Assembly: GCA_023846275.1 (NCBI GenBank)
Contig: CM043870.1
Coordinates: forward strand, 5,269,527-5,333,526
DNA: 64,000 nucleotides
Source of the DNA: Vanilla planifolia
Lineage: Eukaryota; Streptophyta; Magnoliopsida; Asparagales; Orchidaceae
Reading direction: 5' to 3'
The notes beneath the pieces are model-generated. The model saw only the letters and a program-made list of their open reading frames with translations. It was not told the DNA's origin and ran no database searches. A program made the position numbers and the translations under genes. Below, piece by piece: positions 41,001-53,600 of this stretch. Within the stretch, counting starts at the first letter, position 1, and each line of letters opens with the position of its first letter.

Positions 41001-41854
41001 AAAATGTTGGCATTCACTTTTACGTGCTAGATCCATTCAAGCTATTATTTTGTTAGTCATCACATCAAATCTAGTTGACACTTGAACACAAATTTTGCAT
41101 GTATAAATTAGAACCTCGTATCTAAAACATATTTCAAGAGAGCAAGATATCTTTGGCGCACAAGATAATTCCTGCTTTCATAGCAAACTTTAGCCTTCTT
41201 TTGATTCTCATAAACCCAGCAAGGCATAAAAACTGCCAGAACGAAGCAAAAAGCCACATATGGAAACAATCCAGCATTAATAAGCTTTCACGTGCTGTAC
41301 GTATACCTTGATTAAGCAGTAATGCAAGTTTGATCTCCATGCATAAACTTTGTGTTCCCAAATGCCGCGTTTAGTTGTACCATTTTTGACAAATGATTAC
41401 AATTAAAGCGGTTTGTTACCTCCATTTTATAATCTCGATCCTTTTTGTTTCTAGCGCTTTCAATTCTTCAAGAAAAGTTCTTAATACTCGAAGACTCGGT
41501 TACTTATCTTTAGAAGGAACTATTTTGTTTGCCAAATTGACGACATCAAATCCACCGATCCCGCTGAACCACTTACAAGCAGCAGCAATTCTTACCTCCG
41601 GTTCCGAACACACACTTTCAATGACGGTTAAAACAATACAAACTTTACCTAGGCAGCCGAGGCTTCGCGGAGGAGGTTGCACCGAGAACGTGGTCCTTTA
41701 CACCGCCTTCAACGGCAGCACACAACCGGAGCGCAGCCCGCCGCGTAGTCCTCTCCGGCGAGAAGTAGACAAATGAACAAGATATAAAAGGAGCAACATT
41801 TACCCGCCGGATGCACGGGGAGGGCGGGGATACGGGCCCAGCCGTCGCTGCCAT
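28566..41854 (-). CDS. KAS3: Beta-ketoacyl-ACP synthase III, plastid, eight coding exons
   Basis: Starts plastid fatty-acid synthesis by condensing acetyl-CoA with malonyl-ACP to acetoacetyl-ACP. Exons on the minus strand: 41854-41649, 37284-37136, 36632-36496, 34675-34573, 34490-34372, 33022-32958, 32864-32645, 28787-28566. Phases join cleanly to 406 aa, close to the ~400 aa of plant KAS III. Residues 1 to about 60 are Ser/Arg/Ala-rich, a plastid transit peptide. The mature enzyme begins near [10 protein letters not shown] (76-85). The FabH triad is present: Cys183 in DITAACSGF, His332 in LLLHQANQRI, Asn362 in [19 protein letters not shown] and the C-terminal [15 protein letters not shown] are also typical. 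The gene spans 13.3 kb because introns 1 (4.4 kb) and 7 (3.9 kb) carry copia sequences. The reading frame shows no damage, so it is probably functional. Confidence 0.96.
29238..30760 (+). mobile_element. Decayed Ty1/copia fragment in KAS III intron 7 (antisense to the gene)
   Basis: Plus-strand translations, broken by stops and frameshifts, keep the copia order. The integrase core ([17 protein letters not shown], then KFIDNYS, then FKIFKLKLK) starts at about 29240. The end of the integrase ([20 protein letters not shown]) is near 29460-29520, and [11 protein letters not shown] follows near 29730. The RT block ([19 protein letters not shown], then [14 protein letters not shown], then [16 protein letters not shown]) covers about 29935-30110. 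The RNase H block ([17 protein letters not shown], then [10 protein letters not shown], then [10 protein letters not shown]) covers about 30465-30750. YLDD is kept at the RT active site, although the surrounding frame is dead. The first part of RT is missing. No LTRs are seen within the intron. Confidence 0.75.
31570..31890. repeat. 112-bp tandem repeat, about 2.7 units, in KAS III intron 7
   Basis: The anchor GTGATAGGTAAAGACTC and its variants (CATGATAAGTAAAAACTCC, AATGATAGGTAAAGACCC) recur at about 31590, 31702 and 31814, a spacing of 112 bp each time. Further shared blocks per unit are a GAGYRATGT-like stretch and ATAGATGATAACAC / ACAGATGATAAGGTCAC / ATAAATGATAG. Units are clearly diverged. 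The array sits about 0.8 kb downstream of the copia RNase H remnant and may belong to the element's 3' part, but I cannot show that. Confidence 0.75.
35047..35087. repeat. ATAG / AG compound microsatellite in KAS III intron 3
   Basis: (ATAG)7 followed directly by (AG)n, about 41 bp, within the intron between the exons at 36632-36496 and 34675-34573. Confidence 0.95.
38896..39665 (+). repeat. 5' LTR of the intron-1 retrotransposon
   Basis: Aligns with 40372-41105. It begins TGTTAGAG and is followed within a few bases by a TTGGTATTA primer-binding-site relic. The proposed end is CATTACA at 39659-39665; the matching CA end in the partner is not clear. Confidence 0.6.
40372..41105 (+). repeat. 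3' LTR of the intron-1 retrotransposon
   Basis: Aligns with 38896-39665 over its whole length, with many small indels. It begins TGTTAAAC. Divergence between the two LTRs is large, so the insertion is old. Confidence 0.6.
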
Positions 41855-42110
41855 CCCAATCAGTGAAAGAACGAAGAGAGGATTGCCTGCAGCGAATGGC
41901 GATCTCAGGGAGACGTAGGGAAACTAATAAGCGGGAGATCAAGAGGAGGCATTGCGTTAATGGAGAAGATTTCAAATCTGAAGAGTCAATTTTCTCCTTC
42001 GCCTTGCCTCTTCCTCAAATCAAAGACGAGCGAGGTGGAGAGCTTTGGAGACACCGATTGGAGTTCAATTTCCACACGATTACGAAAGGTTTAGCTTTCT
42101 GATGTCAATA
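41855..42110 (-). promoter_or_regulatory. 5' UTR and core promoter of KAS III
   Basis: The region upstream of the KAS III ATG is clearly less AT-rich than the DNA beyond 42110 and contains CT-rich stretches on the minus strand (CCTCTCTTCGTTCTTTCAC just before the ATG). That is typical of a plant leader. No unambiguous TATA box is seen. The transcription start is not defined by the sequence; the composition change suggests 41980-42090. Confidence 0.4.
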
Positions 42111-42440
42111 AAACGGTAATTAATATAAAAAATTATAAAAAAAATATTTTACTAATTTTTTTAATAAATACTGAAATAAAATCTTTATTGACTTCCATGA
42201 CTTTATTTATTATTTTAAAAATAAAACAGAATGGTATCTTTTAAATTATTATTATTATTTTCTTGTTTTGTTTGCAATAAAAAATTTTATTTTTTTATTA
42301 TTTATTCTAATACAACAATTTTAACGTCATGAAAACTTCTTAACAACAAATAGGGACTGTTTGATAAAGTTTAATAAATAATAATTTGAGCAATTTGTTT
42401 AACTTATTTTATTCTTAAAAATTTTTAAAAATTATTTATT

Positions 42441-42588
42441 AATGATGTTCTAAATAGATTATATCTCATCAAACTCAAACTCATCAATACAATTTATTTT
42501 ATTCTTAAACATTTTAAAAAATTATTTATTTTTTTTAATAAATTGTATTGATGAGTTTGATGAGAAATAATTTATTTAGAACATCATT
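42441..42588. repeat. Fold-back inverted repeat, arms of about 52-58 bp
   Basis: The left arm (42441-42498) runs AATGATGTTCTAAATAGATT ... ATCTCATCAAACTC ... ACTCATCAATACAATTTATT. The right arm (42537-42588) is its reverse complement with a few mismatches and a 6-bp duplication (AAACTC) in the left arm. The AT-rich loop is about 38 bp. It could form a long hairpin and resembles a small fold-back or MITE element. Target-site duplications were not identified. Confidence 0.8.
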
Positions 42589-42640
42589 AGTAAAGTTGTC
42601 ATAATAAAATAATTTTAAAAAAATAACAAGAATTGTTTTT

Positions 42641-43547
42641 CATGAGTTTTTGAAAAAAAAAATTATTCCAATTATTTATTGTTATTATTCACTAATCTTT
42701 TAATATTTTAATTTTAATAAGTTCAAATGATGGGTTTTGAAATAAATTAAGAATCTATCCAACTGGTATATCAATAAGTCATTTTTATTTTTTTTAATAG
42801 GAATAATGGATATTTTAATTTTTTTTATTTAGTACAATTCACATGGAACAAGACTGATTAACTTTTGATATACATAAATAATAGTATTTTATTTACATAA
42901 TCGTAAATATAAATAAATATATCAATCAACATAATGTTGACAAGAATTTTTTTTAATGTGTTTCATGAGTTTTTGAAAAAAATAATTTTTCCTTTCCGAT
43001 TATTTATTATTTTTATTCACCAACCTTTTTATATTTTAACTTTAATAAGGTCAAATAATGGATTAGAAATAAGACAATAACCTTCACACTATAATACCAA
43101 AATGTCGTTTTATTTATTTTTCTTTTATAAGGGCAATGAATTTTTTTAATTATTTTTATTTATTACAATCCACTTGAAATCAGAGTGATTAACTTTTGAT
43201 GTACATATAAGATATAAATAACAATATTTTATTTACATGATTGTAAATATAAATAAATATATCATTCAACATAATATTAATAAGAACTCTTTTTAAATGT
43301 GTTTCATGAATTTTTGAAAAATAAACTATTTTTTTCCAATTATCTCTTGTTATTATTCACTAAACTTTTTTTTTCAATTTTAATAAGTTCAAATGATGGG
43401 TTTTGAAATAAACCAATAATCTGTCAAACTAGTATATGAAATTTTCCTTTTTATTTTAATTTTTATTAGAATAAAGAATTTTTTTTTAATTATTTTTATT
43501 TTGTACAATACACACTTGAAACAAAAGTGATTAACTTTTGATATATG

Positions 43548-43584
<37 letters not shown>

Positions 43585-43690
43585 TTCAACAAAACAGTAA
43601 AAAGAATTTTTTTTCATTATATTTCATGAGTTTTTGAAAAAAAAATATATTTCTTTTCCAATTATTCATTATTATTATAATAAAAAAGGA
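42641..43690. repeat. Tandem array with ~320-340 bp unit, about three units
   Basis: The block TTTCATGAGTTTTTGAAAAA recurs at 42641 (without the leading TTT context), 42964, 43305 and 43625, spacings of 323, 341 and 320 bp. Each unit also contains in order TTATTATTCACTAA, AATAAGTTCAAATGATGG, a TTTTGAAATAA-like stretch, GATTAACTTTTGATATACAT and ATCATTCAACATAAT. The third unit has an internal (TA)n expansion at 43550-43582. The array directly follows the fold-back repeat and lies 0.8-1.8 kb upstream of the KAS III start. Confidence 0.8.
43550..43582. repeat. TA microsatellite inside the ~330-bp array
   Basis: An (AT)n run of about 33 bp in place of the AAATATAAATAAATATATCA stretch of the other units. 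Confidence 0.9.
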
Positions 43691-46420
43691 TGTTAAATAG
43701 TTTGAGTAAGTGCATTTTAAGAAGTTATTTTTTGATAAATTGATATTTCATGTTAATGAAAATATGAATTATAAAAATAATTTATCACATAATTAATATT
43801 TTGAATTTTCAACCCAAGTTAAAAAACATTTATGAAATATAAATAATAGAATTATGAAAATATATAATTTAAATATATGAAATCAATTTCCTAAAATAAG
43901 TTTTTATAAATTAAAATATTTAAAAAATATAACATAAATTTAAACTTAGTAAAAAATATTATTTAAATATATCAATAGAAAGAATTCTCTGAGATGAGCT
44001 TAATGACAATAAGTCTGTAAATTTTGAGATCTAAAGAAATTTTTATAAATTTTTAAAGATATAAAAATAATTGTAATTATCTAAACATCGCTCATAGTAG
44101 ATTTGTAATTTCAGAAATCTTAACGTATGTCAAATTTTATTGGCAACTGATAGATTCACTATGAAAATTTTAGATGTGCAAAGGTAAATTTTTAATTTAA
44201 AAAATTTATGCTTATGTTAAATCTGATCGGCTAATGATGACTTTGTAAATAACAAAACATCAGATGGGCAAAATGTTAATCTTAGCATTTAAGTCTATTA
44301 ATTTTTGGTGTGAAAGGCATTTAAGCCTCTATTAATTTTTGGTGTGAAAGGAATGGGTGTATGGTGTGCATCAATAGTTTAAAAAGTGTTTTTGATATTA
44401 ATAATTAGTAGATTAAATACTTATGCATTCATAATCAATTTATTAACTTTGTAGATATTTAAAAATAATAAATAAATAGTATAATAGTTGGCCATCACAA
44501 TATAAGATATAAGTTCCCTTCTTATGCACAAGTATTTTTTAGCAAATTTAAGTATTATACTCTCTGTTGAGGTCATTGTGAAGTTAGGAACAAGTTTTCA
44601 TCATGCTCAAGCCAAGAAGGAAGAATTCCAGTGTGAGATTCTAATGTATTTGACAAAATAAGTAGTATAAATTTGTTTTGATTTTTAATATACTATGTTT
44701 TGCAACTCTTTGGATTCCAATGAGAGGAAAAGAGGAAAGAGATGGAGTAGATATTGAAGTAACCGAAGAGAGAGACGTGATATTGGGTTCTTTAGAGAAA
44801 GAAGAGAAGTGTTAGGGTCATTGTAGCAAATTTTATGCTACTATGATGGTATTATATTATCTGGTACAAAGAGCAACGATTATGAGGCTACGACTAAGTT
44901 GTGAGACTTGTGTGGACTTATGAAAATATCGTACTAGACAATTTCTATGATTGTACTTATATGAAAAACATAATTATTGGAGTTTTGAGAGATTAATTAT
45001 ATAGTACGATATGTCTAAAGGGGATTGTACAATAAAATAATATGATTGTGTCAGTACGATATATGATAAAAGATTTATACATTGAATGTATTATACTATA
45101 TTAGGATCATGATGGTATTACGTGATGTTGTTTGTAGGATCATATTATATGATTTGTAAATTGTATAAGTATAATATAGAGCAAAAATCAAGATATGATA
45201 AGTAATTTTTTGAAATAAAATTACTTATAAAGTATGCTATATATTAATAATTTGATATATATATTTTATTATAAAAAACTTAGAGAAAGAAAGAATCAAA
45301 CAACACTTATGATGTAACATGATATTATTATTTTGCTTAGTTTACTTTAGGTTATATTTTATTTTGGTAAAAAAATACTTATATTTTATGTTTTATCATG
45401 ACATCTATGATATTTATATTACTTTATTGATTGCATGATTTATTTGATTTTATGATTTTTTTGTTATATGATGCCATAAAGAATATTTAAACTTAAAAAA
45501 TATAACATAAAGAATGTTTAAATTGGATAGGAAGGTTTATTAGTTTTGAACATAATATCTTATTGACATATATGTTACATATATATGATATTACATAATT
45601 ATTTGACATATTACAAACAAAATTAAAAACAAGATTTTTTAAGATATTATTTGTAACATTAAATTTAGCATGTGGAATCTCAAGGTATCGATATTTGAAT
45701 TAGATATCTTCCTAATTTATATGTTATGATCTGAGTATACATATATTGATTACATTGAACCCAAAATTTTGGATCACAAAATATAGCTACTATACTTGCT
45801 TGGTGACATTATACCCAATGTGATGGAACACAAGATATTAATTTTGGAATTAGATATTTTTCTAATATTACATAAATAGTTGTGATAGATATTAGCTCAA
45901 TGTCATTTATTGATATGATTATTAGATTAATGAAGAACAATGATTTAAAAAGAATTAAGATCAATAAATATATAAAATAATGAAAATAAGAATGGATAGA
46001 AAAACTTGAATTTTTTTTGCATCTTGTAGCATAACTTTAGTTCATTAAAGTGACTTAAAATATGAAAAATTGTTTAATTACTTAAATAAAAATGATACAG
46101 ATAATATGTTCATCTTTAATTTTGTTAATATGCAAACATCATTATAATTTTCCATATCAAATATGACAAAAGATATGGTCATTATTCCTTTCTTTAAATG
46201 CATTAATAATATAAATAAATAAATAAACGAAGCATCACCCTATCTTCTCAATTTTAAATTAACATCAAATCATCTCTTTATTTTTTAAATCAAACAATTT
46301 GAATAATTAAAAATTATAGATCATTTTAGATAATGAAAAACAAGAGTTGAAAGTTAAGATTAGTTTGTTATTAAATGTTTAATATTTTAGAATTTATAAA
46401 TTAATTATTGATAATATATT

Positions 46421-46423
<3 letters not shown>
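43691..46423. other. AT-rich intergenic DNA, no gene; weak relative of the dispersed repeat at 44.9-45.2 kb
   Basis: No open frame with a recognisable domain. Between about 44900 and 45240 the sequence has the same flavour as the 15.5 and 53.1 kb repeats (GAGATTAATTATATAGTACGATAT, TCATATTATATGA), but I could not follow a continuous alignment. A local duplication, GCATTTAAG.CTATTAATTTTTGGTGTGAAAGG, lies at about 44285-44350. Confidence 0.4.

Positions 46424-46492
<69 letters not shown>
46424..46492. repeat. TA dinucleotide microsatellite
   Basis: An uninterrupted (TA)n run of about 69 bp. Confidence 0.95.
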
Positions 46493-46494
<2 letters not shown>

Positions 46495-46806
46495 TTTATA
46501 GCATTGAAACAAATAATCATCTTTATTTTTTTTTTGAAAAACTAGATATGCACATATATGTTTAATTTTTTATTTTTTATTTTATTTGTCTATTATTTTT
46601 CCCTTTTCACCCAACTTTTAATCATTTTCTTGTAACAAAAAAATTTACAAAAAAAGTAGAAACTTACATGTAAATGTCACCTATCATCTATCAACTTGAA
46701 CAAAACTATAATTATTATTCAATGACTTGTCATTTGTCTTAGGTATATTGTACAAGTTCTTTCCTTAATATAATAATGATTATCATTTATTTTGAATAAG
46801 ATAAAA

Positions 46807-48623
<1,817 letters not shown>

Positions 48624-48913
48624 TTATGTTAATAAAAATTCTTTTAAAATGAAGAGTTTTTTTAATAAATAAACCAAAGGATAATAATGCTTTACAACTC
48701 GAATAGGTTTTGATAGGGCTAAAGTTAAATAGATTTTATGCATGAAAATGATCTGAAAATGGGAATTAAATGTGCACTTTAAATAATTTTTGGATGAAAA
48801 ATGAAACCAAATATAGATGTGAATCGAAAGCAATTGATGATAGAAGAGGTTTGATATCAAATGCAAAAGAGAGAGAAAAATAGAATTACAATCATGCTCT
48901 AATACCATAGTTA
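48624..48913 (-). mobile_element. Copia gag remnant with primer-binding site
   Basis: On the minus strand, TGGTATTAGAGC (48907-48896) matches the usual plant LTR-element primer-binding site for initiator Met-tRNA (TGGTATCAGAGC) with one change. The open frame that runs through it continues downstream with FHFSSKNYLKCTFNSHFQI, like the conserved L.G.NY..W motif near the start of copia gag, although the Trp is lost. The 5' LTR would lie above 48910 and the rest of the element below 48620; neither is recognisable, so this is a fragment. Confidence 0.45.
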
Positions 48914-49892
48914 ATAGAGAGTGGTTGAAGAAACTTGAGAGAAAAGGAGATAATGAGCTTCCTACTAGAAACGAAAGCAAAAGAGGGAAGAGACATACTT
49001 GCAAATGCAAACTTGCATGCAAAAAATTTAAATACAAATATTCATAAAACATTACTTTTTCACAGATGAATGATTGCTACATGAAAGAAAAATTCAAAAC
49101 GCATACTTATTCTTTCTTTGATAGCATCTCATCTATCTCCTAAGAAAGCAATGCTCTCTCTAAGGTATTCGAGATCATCTTCAATGCTTCTAAATGACTC
49201 GAATAATTTGTTTAACACGACAATTACTCTAAAAACTCTTTAAACATAGTGTTGGAATTTTTTCATAAATTTGGACTTTGATTTAATCGAAATCAACTTT
49301 ATTGAGCTTTATTATGTGATCAACTTGATGATGAATACTGTTCTACATGAATTGAATGTAAATCAAGAACTGGTTCCATCAAGAACAAAGAATGATCAGT
49401 TGGTCTTAGGGTTTGGTTTACTTTCCTCACATCAGAATCCTACAAAGGCAATCAATATTTCTTCTAAACCTGTTTTCTTGTTTATTACGAATTATACTAG
49501 ACAATAAGCTGCTCATTTTGATGCTACAGGTTATGGTTCCTTGCTGTAATATTTGATCATATTGTACAGAAAGCTGCAGGCATGTGAAACTCCATCATAG
49601 CTTGAATGTTAGTATTTTTCACGACTTGGTAAGATACTTAATGCTTTCCAAAAGCAGGCTGAGTTATTCCTTTTTTGAACCTTCATTCAGGACCTGATGC
49701 AAAAAGATGCAACCACTGTTCAAGAATCACCATGAACTTCCTTATCGAACAAAAATATCTAAGATATATGTATATTTATATGCAACAGGAGACATTAGAT
49801 AGAAGAGATTTATGTTTGTCTACTCCATTATATGAACAAAACACAACAAATAAAGATATTGGCTACTTTGTTATAAAAAAGGAGTCTCAGTA

Positions 49893-50395
49893 AGGGAGGA
49901 AGACACTTCTAGTTGTTTGATGGACTCCAAGGAAATGTTGAGAAGAGAATGGACAGAGAAGAGGCACCACATGTACCTAAGCTGGTTGGAGGAAAACTTC
50001 ATCCAAGAGACGTTGCGACCGAGGGAGAACGGTGGCAGGTTGAGGTTGGGCTTTATGGTTGATTTGGTTCACCTACTTGAACCCAGGCTTGGGTGCCTTT
50101 TACTGGATCGATCAACCGGTTCGACACAATCTGCATCGAGCAAGAATGTTTGTGATGTTGAGGTGATATATTTTTGTTGGGTTTCTTTCCACTCATGTTA
50201 CGTGGGAATTGGCGCTTTATAATATTGATTTTAGTTAGTATATGTGGTTCGAAGGAAGAAGAATCATTGGAGAAGGCATGATTTCAGATCTCTATCTGTT
50301 TTCTTTTGTATAAATTAACTTTCAAAAGATGCTAATTGTTTGGTTGTTTTTCTAATGCTGAAACCTTTTGCAGGGCCTAAATGAGAGAAGTTGAT
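49893..50395 (+). pseudogene. Exon-like fragment with a WTEKRHHMYLSWLE motif
   Basis: A frame following an AG (about 49890) reads EEDTSSC, then REWTEKRHHMYLSWLEENFIQ, then a less conserved 50 residues to a possible donor (GAG/GTGATA, about 50161). A possible next exon (CAG/GGCCTA, about 50374) joins in phase and stops after seven more codons. The WT.E.H..YL..LE..F pattern is that of plant cold-regulated COR27/COR28-type proteins, as I remember them. The rest of that family is not recognisable, so this may be a truncated gene, a captured fragment or chance. Confidence 0.25.
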
Positions 50396-53061
50396 GGTGA
50401 AAATATAGAAGCAAGATTAATTCATTTAGGGTGAACTTGGGTTTTTGATCTTGTTGAGGAAATTTATAACTATTGTGTAATTAGAATGAGGTCAATATGT
50501 TCTTCATATGAAGCAAGATGTACAAGTTGCAAAAAATATATTATCAATTGTTCTACACCAGCTTGGAACCACCCCTTAGCAATCCAACTTTGGTTCCACC
50601 CAATAGATTTTGCCCTTCTCCTCTTGTTGACCTCTCTAGATCCATTAAAACAAAGGACTTCGTCTTCATTCATCAACTTCTTTCTGGCAAGACTCGACAA
50701 CAAGGAATATGCGTGCTACACGGGTAGGAGAGTTGAAATGGAAATGTGCAAGCTATTAGATTCTTAGTAACAACAAATCACTTGTAGGGATTGAAGAGTT
50801 GTGAGTTGTAACGGCGGTGGAAATGAATGGGCCAAATAGTACAAGGACAAACTAAATCAAAGTTTTAAGCTAAAGGATTGATAGTAGTTTGTTCTAATAG
50901 GAAATGAAAGCCTAGCACATATACATTTAGCTTTGTTCTAATAGGAAATGTATGTGATGGTGAAAAAAGTATGTAACAAAGGTAGAAAAGATGGAGAAGA
51001 AGGAAGGTCATATACATCTTTTTTTGAGAGAAAAGAGGGTTTCATCACCTATGTCTTCCAAAAATATTATATATGTATGCATAAAGTAAGGAAAGTCATG
51101 TTTACCTTCTTAAAGATATCAAAAAAGATTATCATTTGTCTTTCCAAAACATCATGTATGTTCATAATTTAAGATTTCATCCAAATCATCATCTTTGTTA
51201 TTTTATCAAAAAACATTTTATAATAAAAAATACTATAAAAATCAAAGCAAAAAAAAAAAAATAGTAACTTCTTATTAATTATTACAAGCTAATCTTAATT
51301 TTAATAATCTTAAAATTTAAAATAAATAAATGATTAAATATATTAAATTCAAAATCTAATTTAAATTATATAAATTATAAATTTAAATAAAAAATAAAAT
51401 GAAAAAAATCATTCGAATGAATTCAAATTTAAATTCAACTAAATTTAACTTAAATTTTATTAATTCTTTTTTAGAAAATAAAATATGTGAAGTAATAATG
51501 TTAATATGTTACATCGATTTCATCTACTTAAAAAAAACTTATTCTCAAGTTTTGCTATAATGGAAGCATTGTTGCAACACTTATGATGACATTGAGAATT
51601 TATAGGGATGATGAACCTAAAGTGCAATGACACAATCATTTTTTGGTCTAGAGGAAGCATTGTTAATCCTAATTATAGATAGGAACTATGCAATTATACA
51701 CTAGAGAATGCAACAAGAAGTTCCTATTAGTCTGAGGAGGTGATCTAGATGAAGTTATAAGATTGCGAAAGGAGTATTAAGTCTTCTTGATGATGCAATG
51801 CAATTTACATGATGAGAACAATGCAACCAACTTTATAAGTAACAACCTAAAATTTTGATCTGTATGATATTGCGTACATCATGAAATAAAGCAAGTAGGG
51901 GTATAATTATATGTATTTTAATAAAATAAACTTAATTCCTTAAGATATAATGTCCAATTATTAAAATATTATTAAATTGATACTATTTTGGGAAGCATAT
52001 CACACTTTCAAACAAAGTTTAAAGTTTTATTAGAAAAAATTATTGAGAAAAATTTAATGACCATGAGTTTGTGATTTTTAGATGATTATATAATTAGGTA
52101 ATAAATTTTAAAAGAAAATATGTAAATGTAAATTATTAAATTGTTTTAGAAAATAAGTCTTTTGGTAGTAAACTGTTTACCACCTTAGCAAGGATGGACT
52201 TAAATGAGAATATTCGTTGGTTTAGTCAAGTAATTAAGAGAGAATAAATAAGGGAGAGAGAGGGAGAAGTTGGCTAGGAAGAGAAATAAAAAAGAAAGTA
52301 ATAATGAGGAAGGAATAGCTATCATGGTCCCACCTAACCAAATTCTTAATAAGAGAAAATATTAAAACTTAAGCACGTAATAACTAATAAATGAGGACAT
52401 AAAAACTTAAAAAGAAACCTGATAATAAGACTAGAAATATAATCCAAACCATAACTTAAACAATTTAATACAATCCAAAATTTTCAATCTAAAAAAATGC
52501 TATATTTATCTATCCAAATATAGTTTCCATACAAAAATAAAAAACACACAAGTATCATGATAATGATACAATTAAATCATATTCAAATAAAACATTTAAC
52601 CGGTCTCACTTAATCGAAGTATGATCCTCTCCTACAATGTTACTTCCCTATATCATGGTGTCGTACATGCAAGACCTGTCATATAGTGCTTTTAACATAA
52701 TAACATAATAGATAAATCAAATATAATAACAATTACCAGAATATCAATGTAACATAAATAAAATATGCCTTTACAATATGAACCAATAAAGTGACATATA
52801 AGATAAAAACAAAAGCGTCATATAAAACCATGTTTATATAAAACACCAGATGGAACCAAATTACAACGATGGTAATAATTAAAACCATGAATAGGCTTTT
52901 AACTTGGTTTTCTTTTTTTTATGTTTTATTTAATCTTAGACCTGATTTTTCATTAATAATTATACTTCTGATCTAATAATAAATACATAGTGACCACAGC
53001 TAACATCAAACCAATATAATGGGATAACCTCACTTAAATCATATGAGGTCTTGTAATAAGA
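50396..53061. other. Intergenic DNA, no gene recognised
   Basis: Around 50470-50770 three frames are open for 70-90 codons (both strands), but none resembles a known family. The remainder is AT-rich. A CTCTCCTACAATGTTACTTCCC-containing stretch near 52630 is less AT-rich but unassigned. Confidence 0.35.
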
Positions 53062-53600
53062 TGTAACATCTTAAGAAATTTTAATAAATTATAATCATGT
53101 GATATTAAAAAAATAAATAAATGATTGATGATTCAAAAAAGATAGAGTTATTAAAAATAATTTTTTTATCAAAATATAGTTTAGAATTTTTATAATTTTT
53201 TTAAATCTTTTAAGAATGTTTAAAGATTTTAAAGTGTTATATAATGTACTAAAAAAGAATTGTATGGTACGATCAAGTAAGAAAATCAATCTAGTCAACA
53301 GATTAGGCATATAAATTATATTGTATAAGTATGATTATGATAACATATAAGTATAATAAAGTGTTCACTGTGGGTCAAAAAAGTCCACAAAGTGAAGTGA
53401 TTAAGGGATTAATTATATAATCTAAAAATGGAATATTATATGATACAATCAGGTAAGAAAAAAGATAAACATAAGACAAGTGTGAACATGCACAAAATCG
53501 AGCCTAGGTTTATAAAAGACGATCATGACATCGTAATAACCTACTAATGTATAAGAATGAATAATTGTACATTGCAAACTTCATGAATGTATAAGTATAA
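53062..53600 (+). repeat. Dispersed repeat, copy B (starts TGTAACATC)
   Basis: Aligns by eye with the minus strand of 16037-15470 (copy A), so the two copies are inverted with respect to each other and about 37 kb apart. It contains repeated near-palindromes such as TATTATATGATACAAT and ATGGTACGATCAAG. A third sequence beginning TGTAACATCATGAAAAAC lies on the minus strand at 63687. The TG start and several-hundred-bp size suggest LTRs or another interspersed element. No ends in CA or target duplications were found. Confidence 0.5.

Larger units (their letters stand above)
38896..41105 (+). mobile_element. Short LTR retrotransposon (copia-like) in KAS III intron 1, antisense
   Basis: Two diverged direct repeats of about 770 and 735 bp (38896-39665 and about 40372-41105) both start TGTTA and share many blocks in order. 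Examples are GTTACAACAAA/ATTATAACAAA, GGATATATCTTTAAATAT/AAATATATCTTGAAATTT, CACAATAGTGGAGTTG/CATAGTGGTGGAGTCC, TTCTTCATATGTTG/TTCTTCATGTGTTG, TCTTGATTAAAGAGATA/TCTTGATTAAGAGATA and TTATGTGATGAGGA/TTATGTGAGGAAGA. Just after the first lies TTGGTATTA (39670), a degraded initiator-tRNA primer-binding site. The interior (about 0.7 kb) starts with [15 protein letters not shown] gag residues (read [11 protein letters not shown]) and has no complete pol, so it is a deleted or non-autonomous element. Exact ends are uncertain. Confidence 0.7.

Noticed and set aside
41500..42102. Overlapping frames near the KAS III first exon (both strands)
   Set aside because: Only the minus frame starting at 41854 gives a transit peptide that joins in phase to exon 2; the others are shadows or use non-ATG starts.
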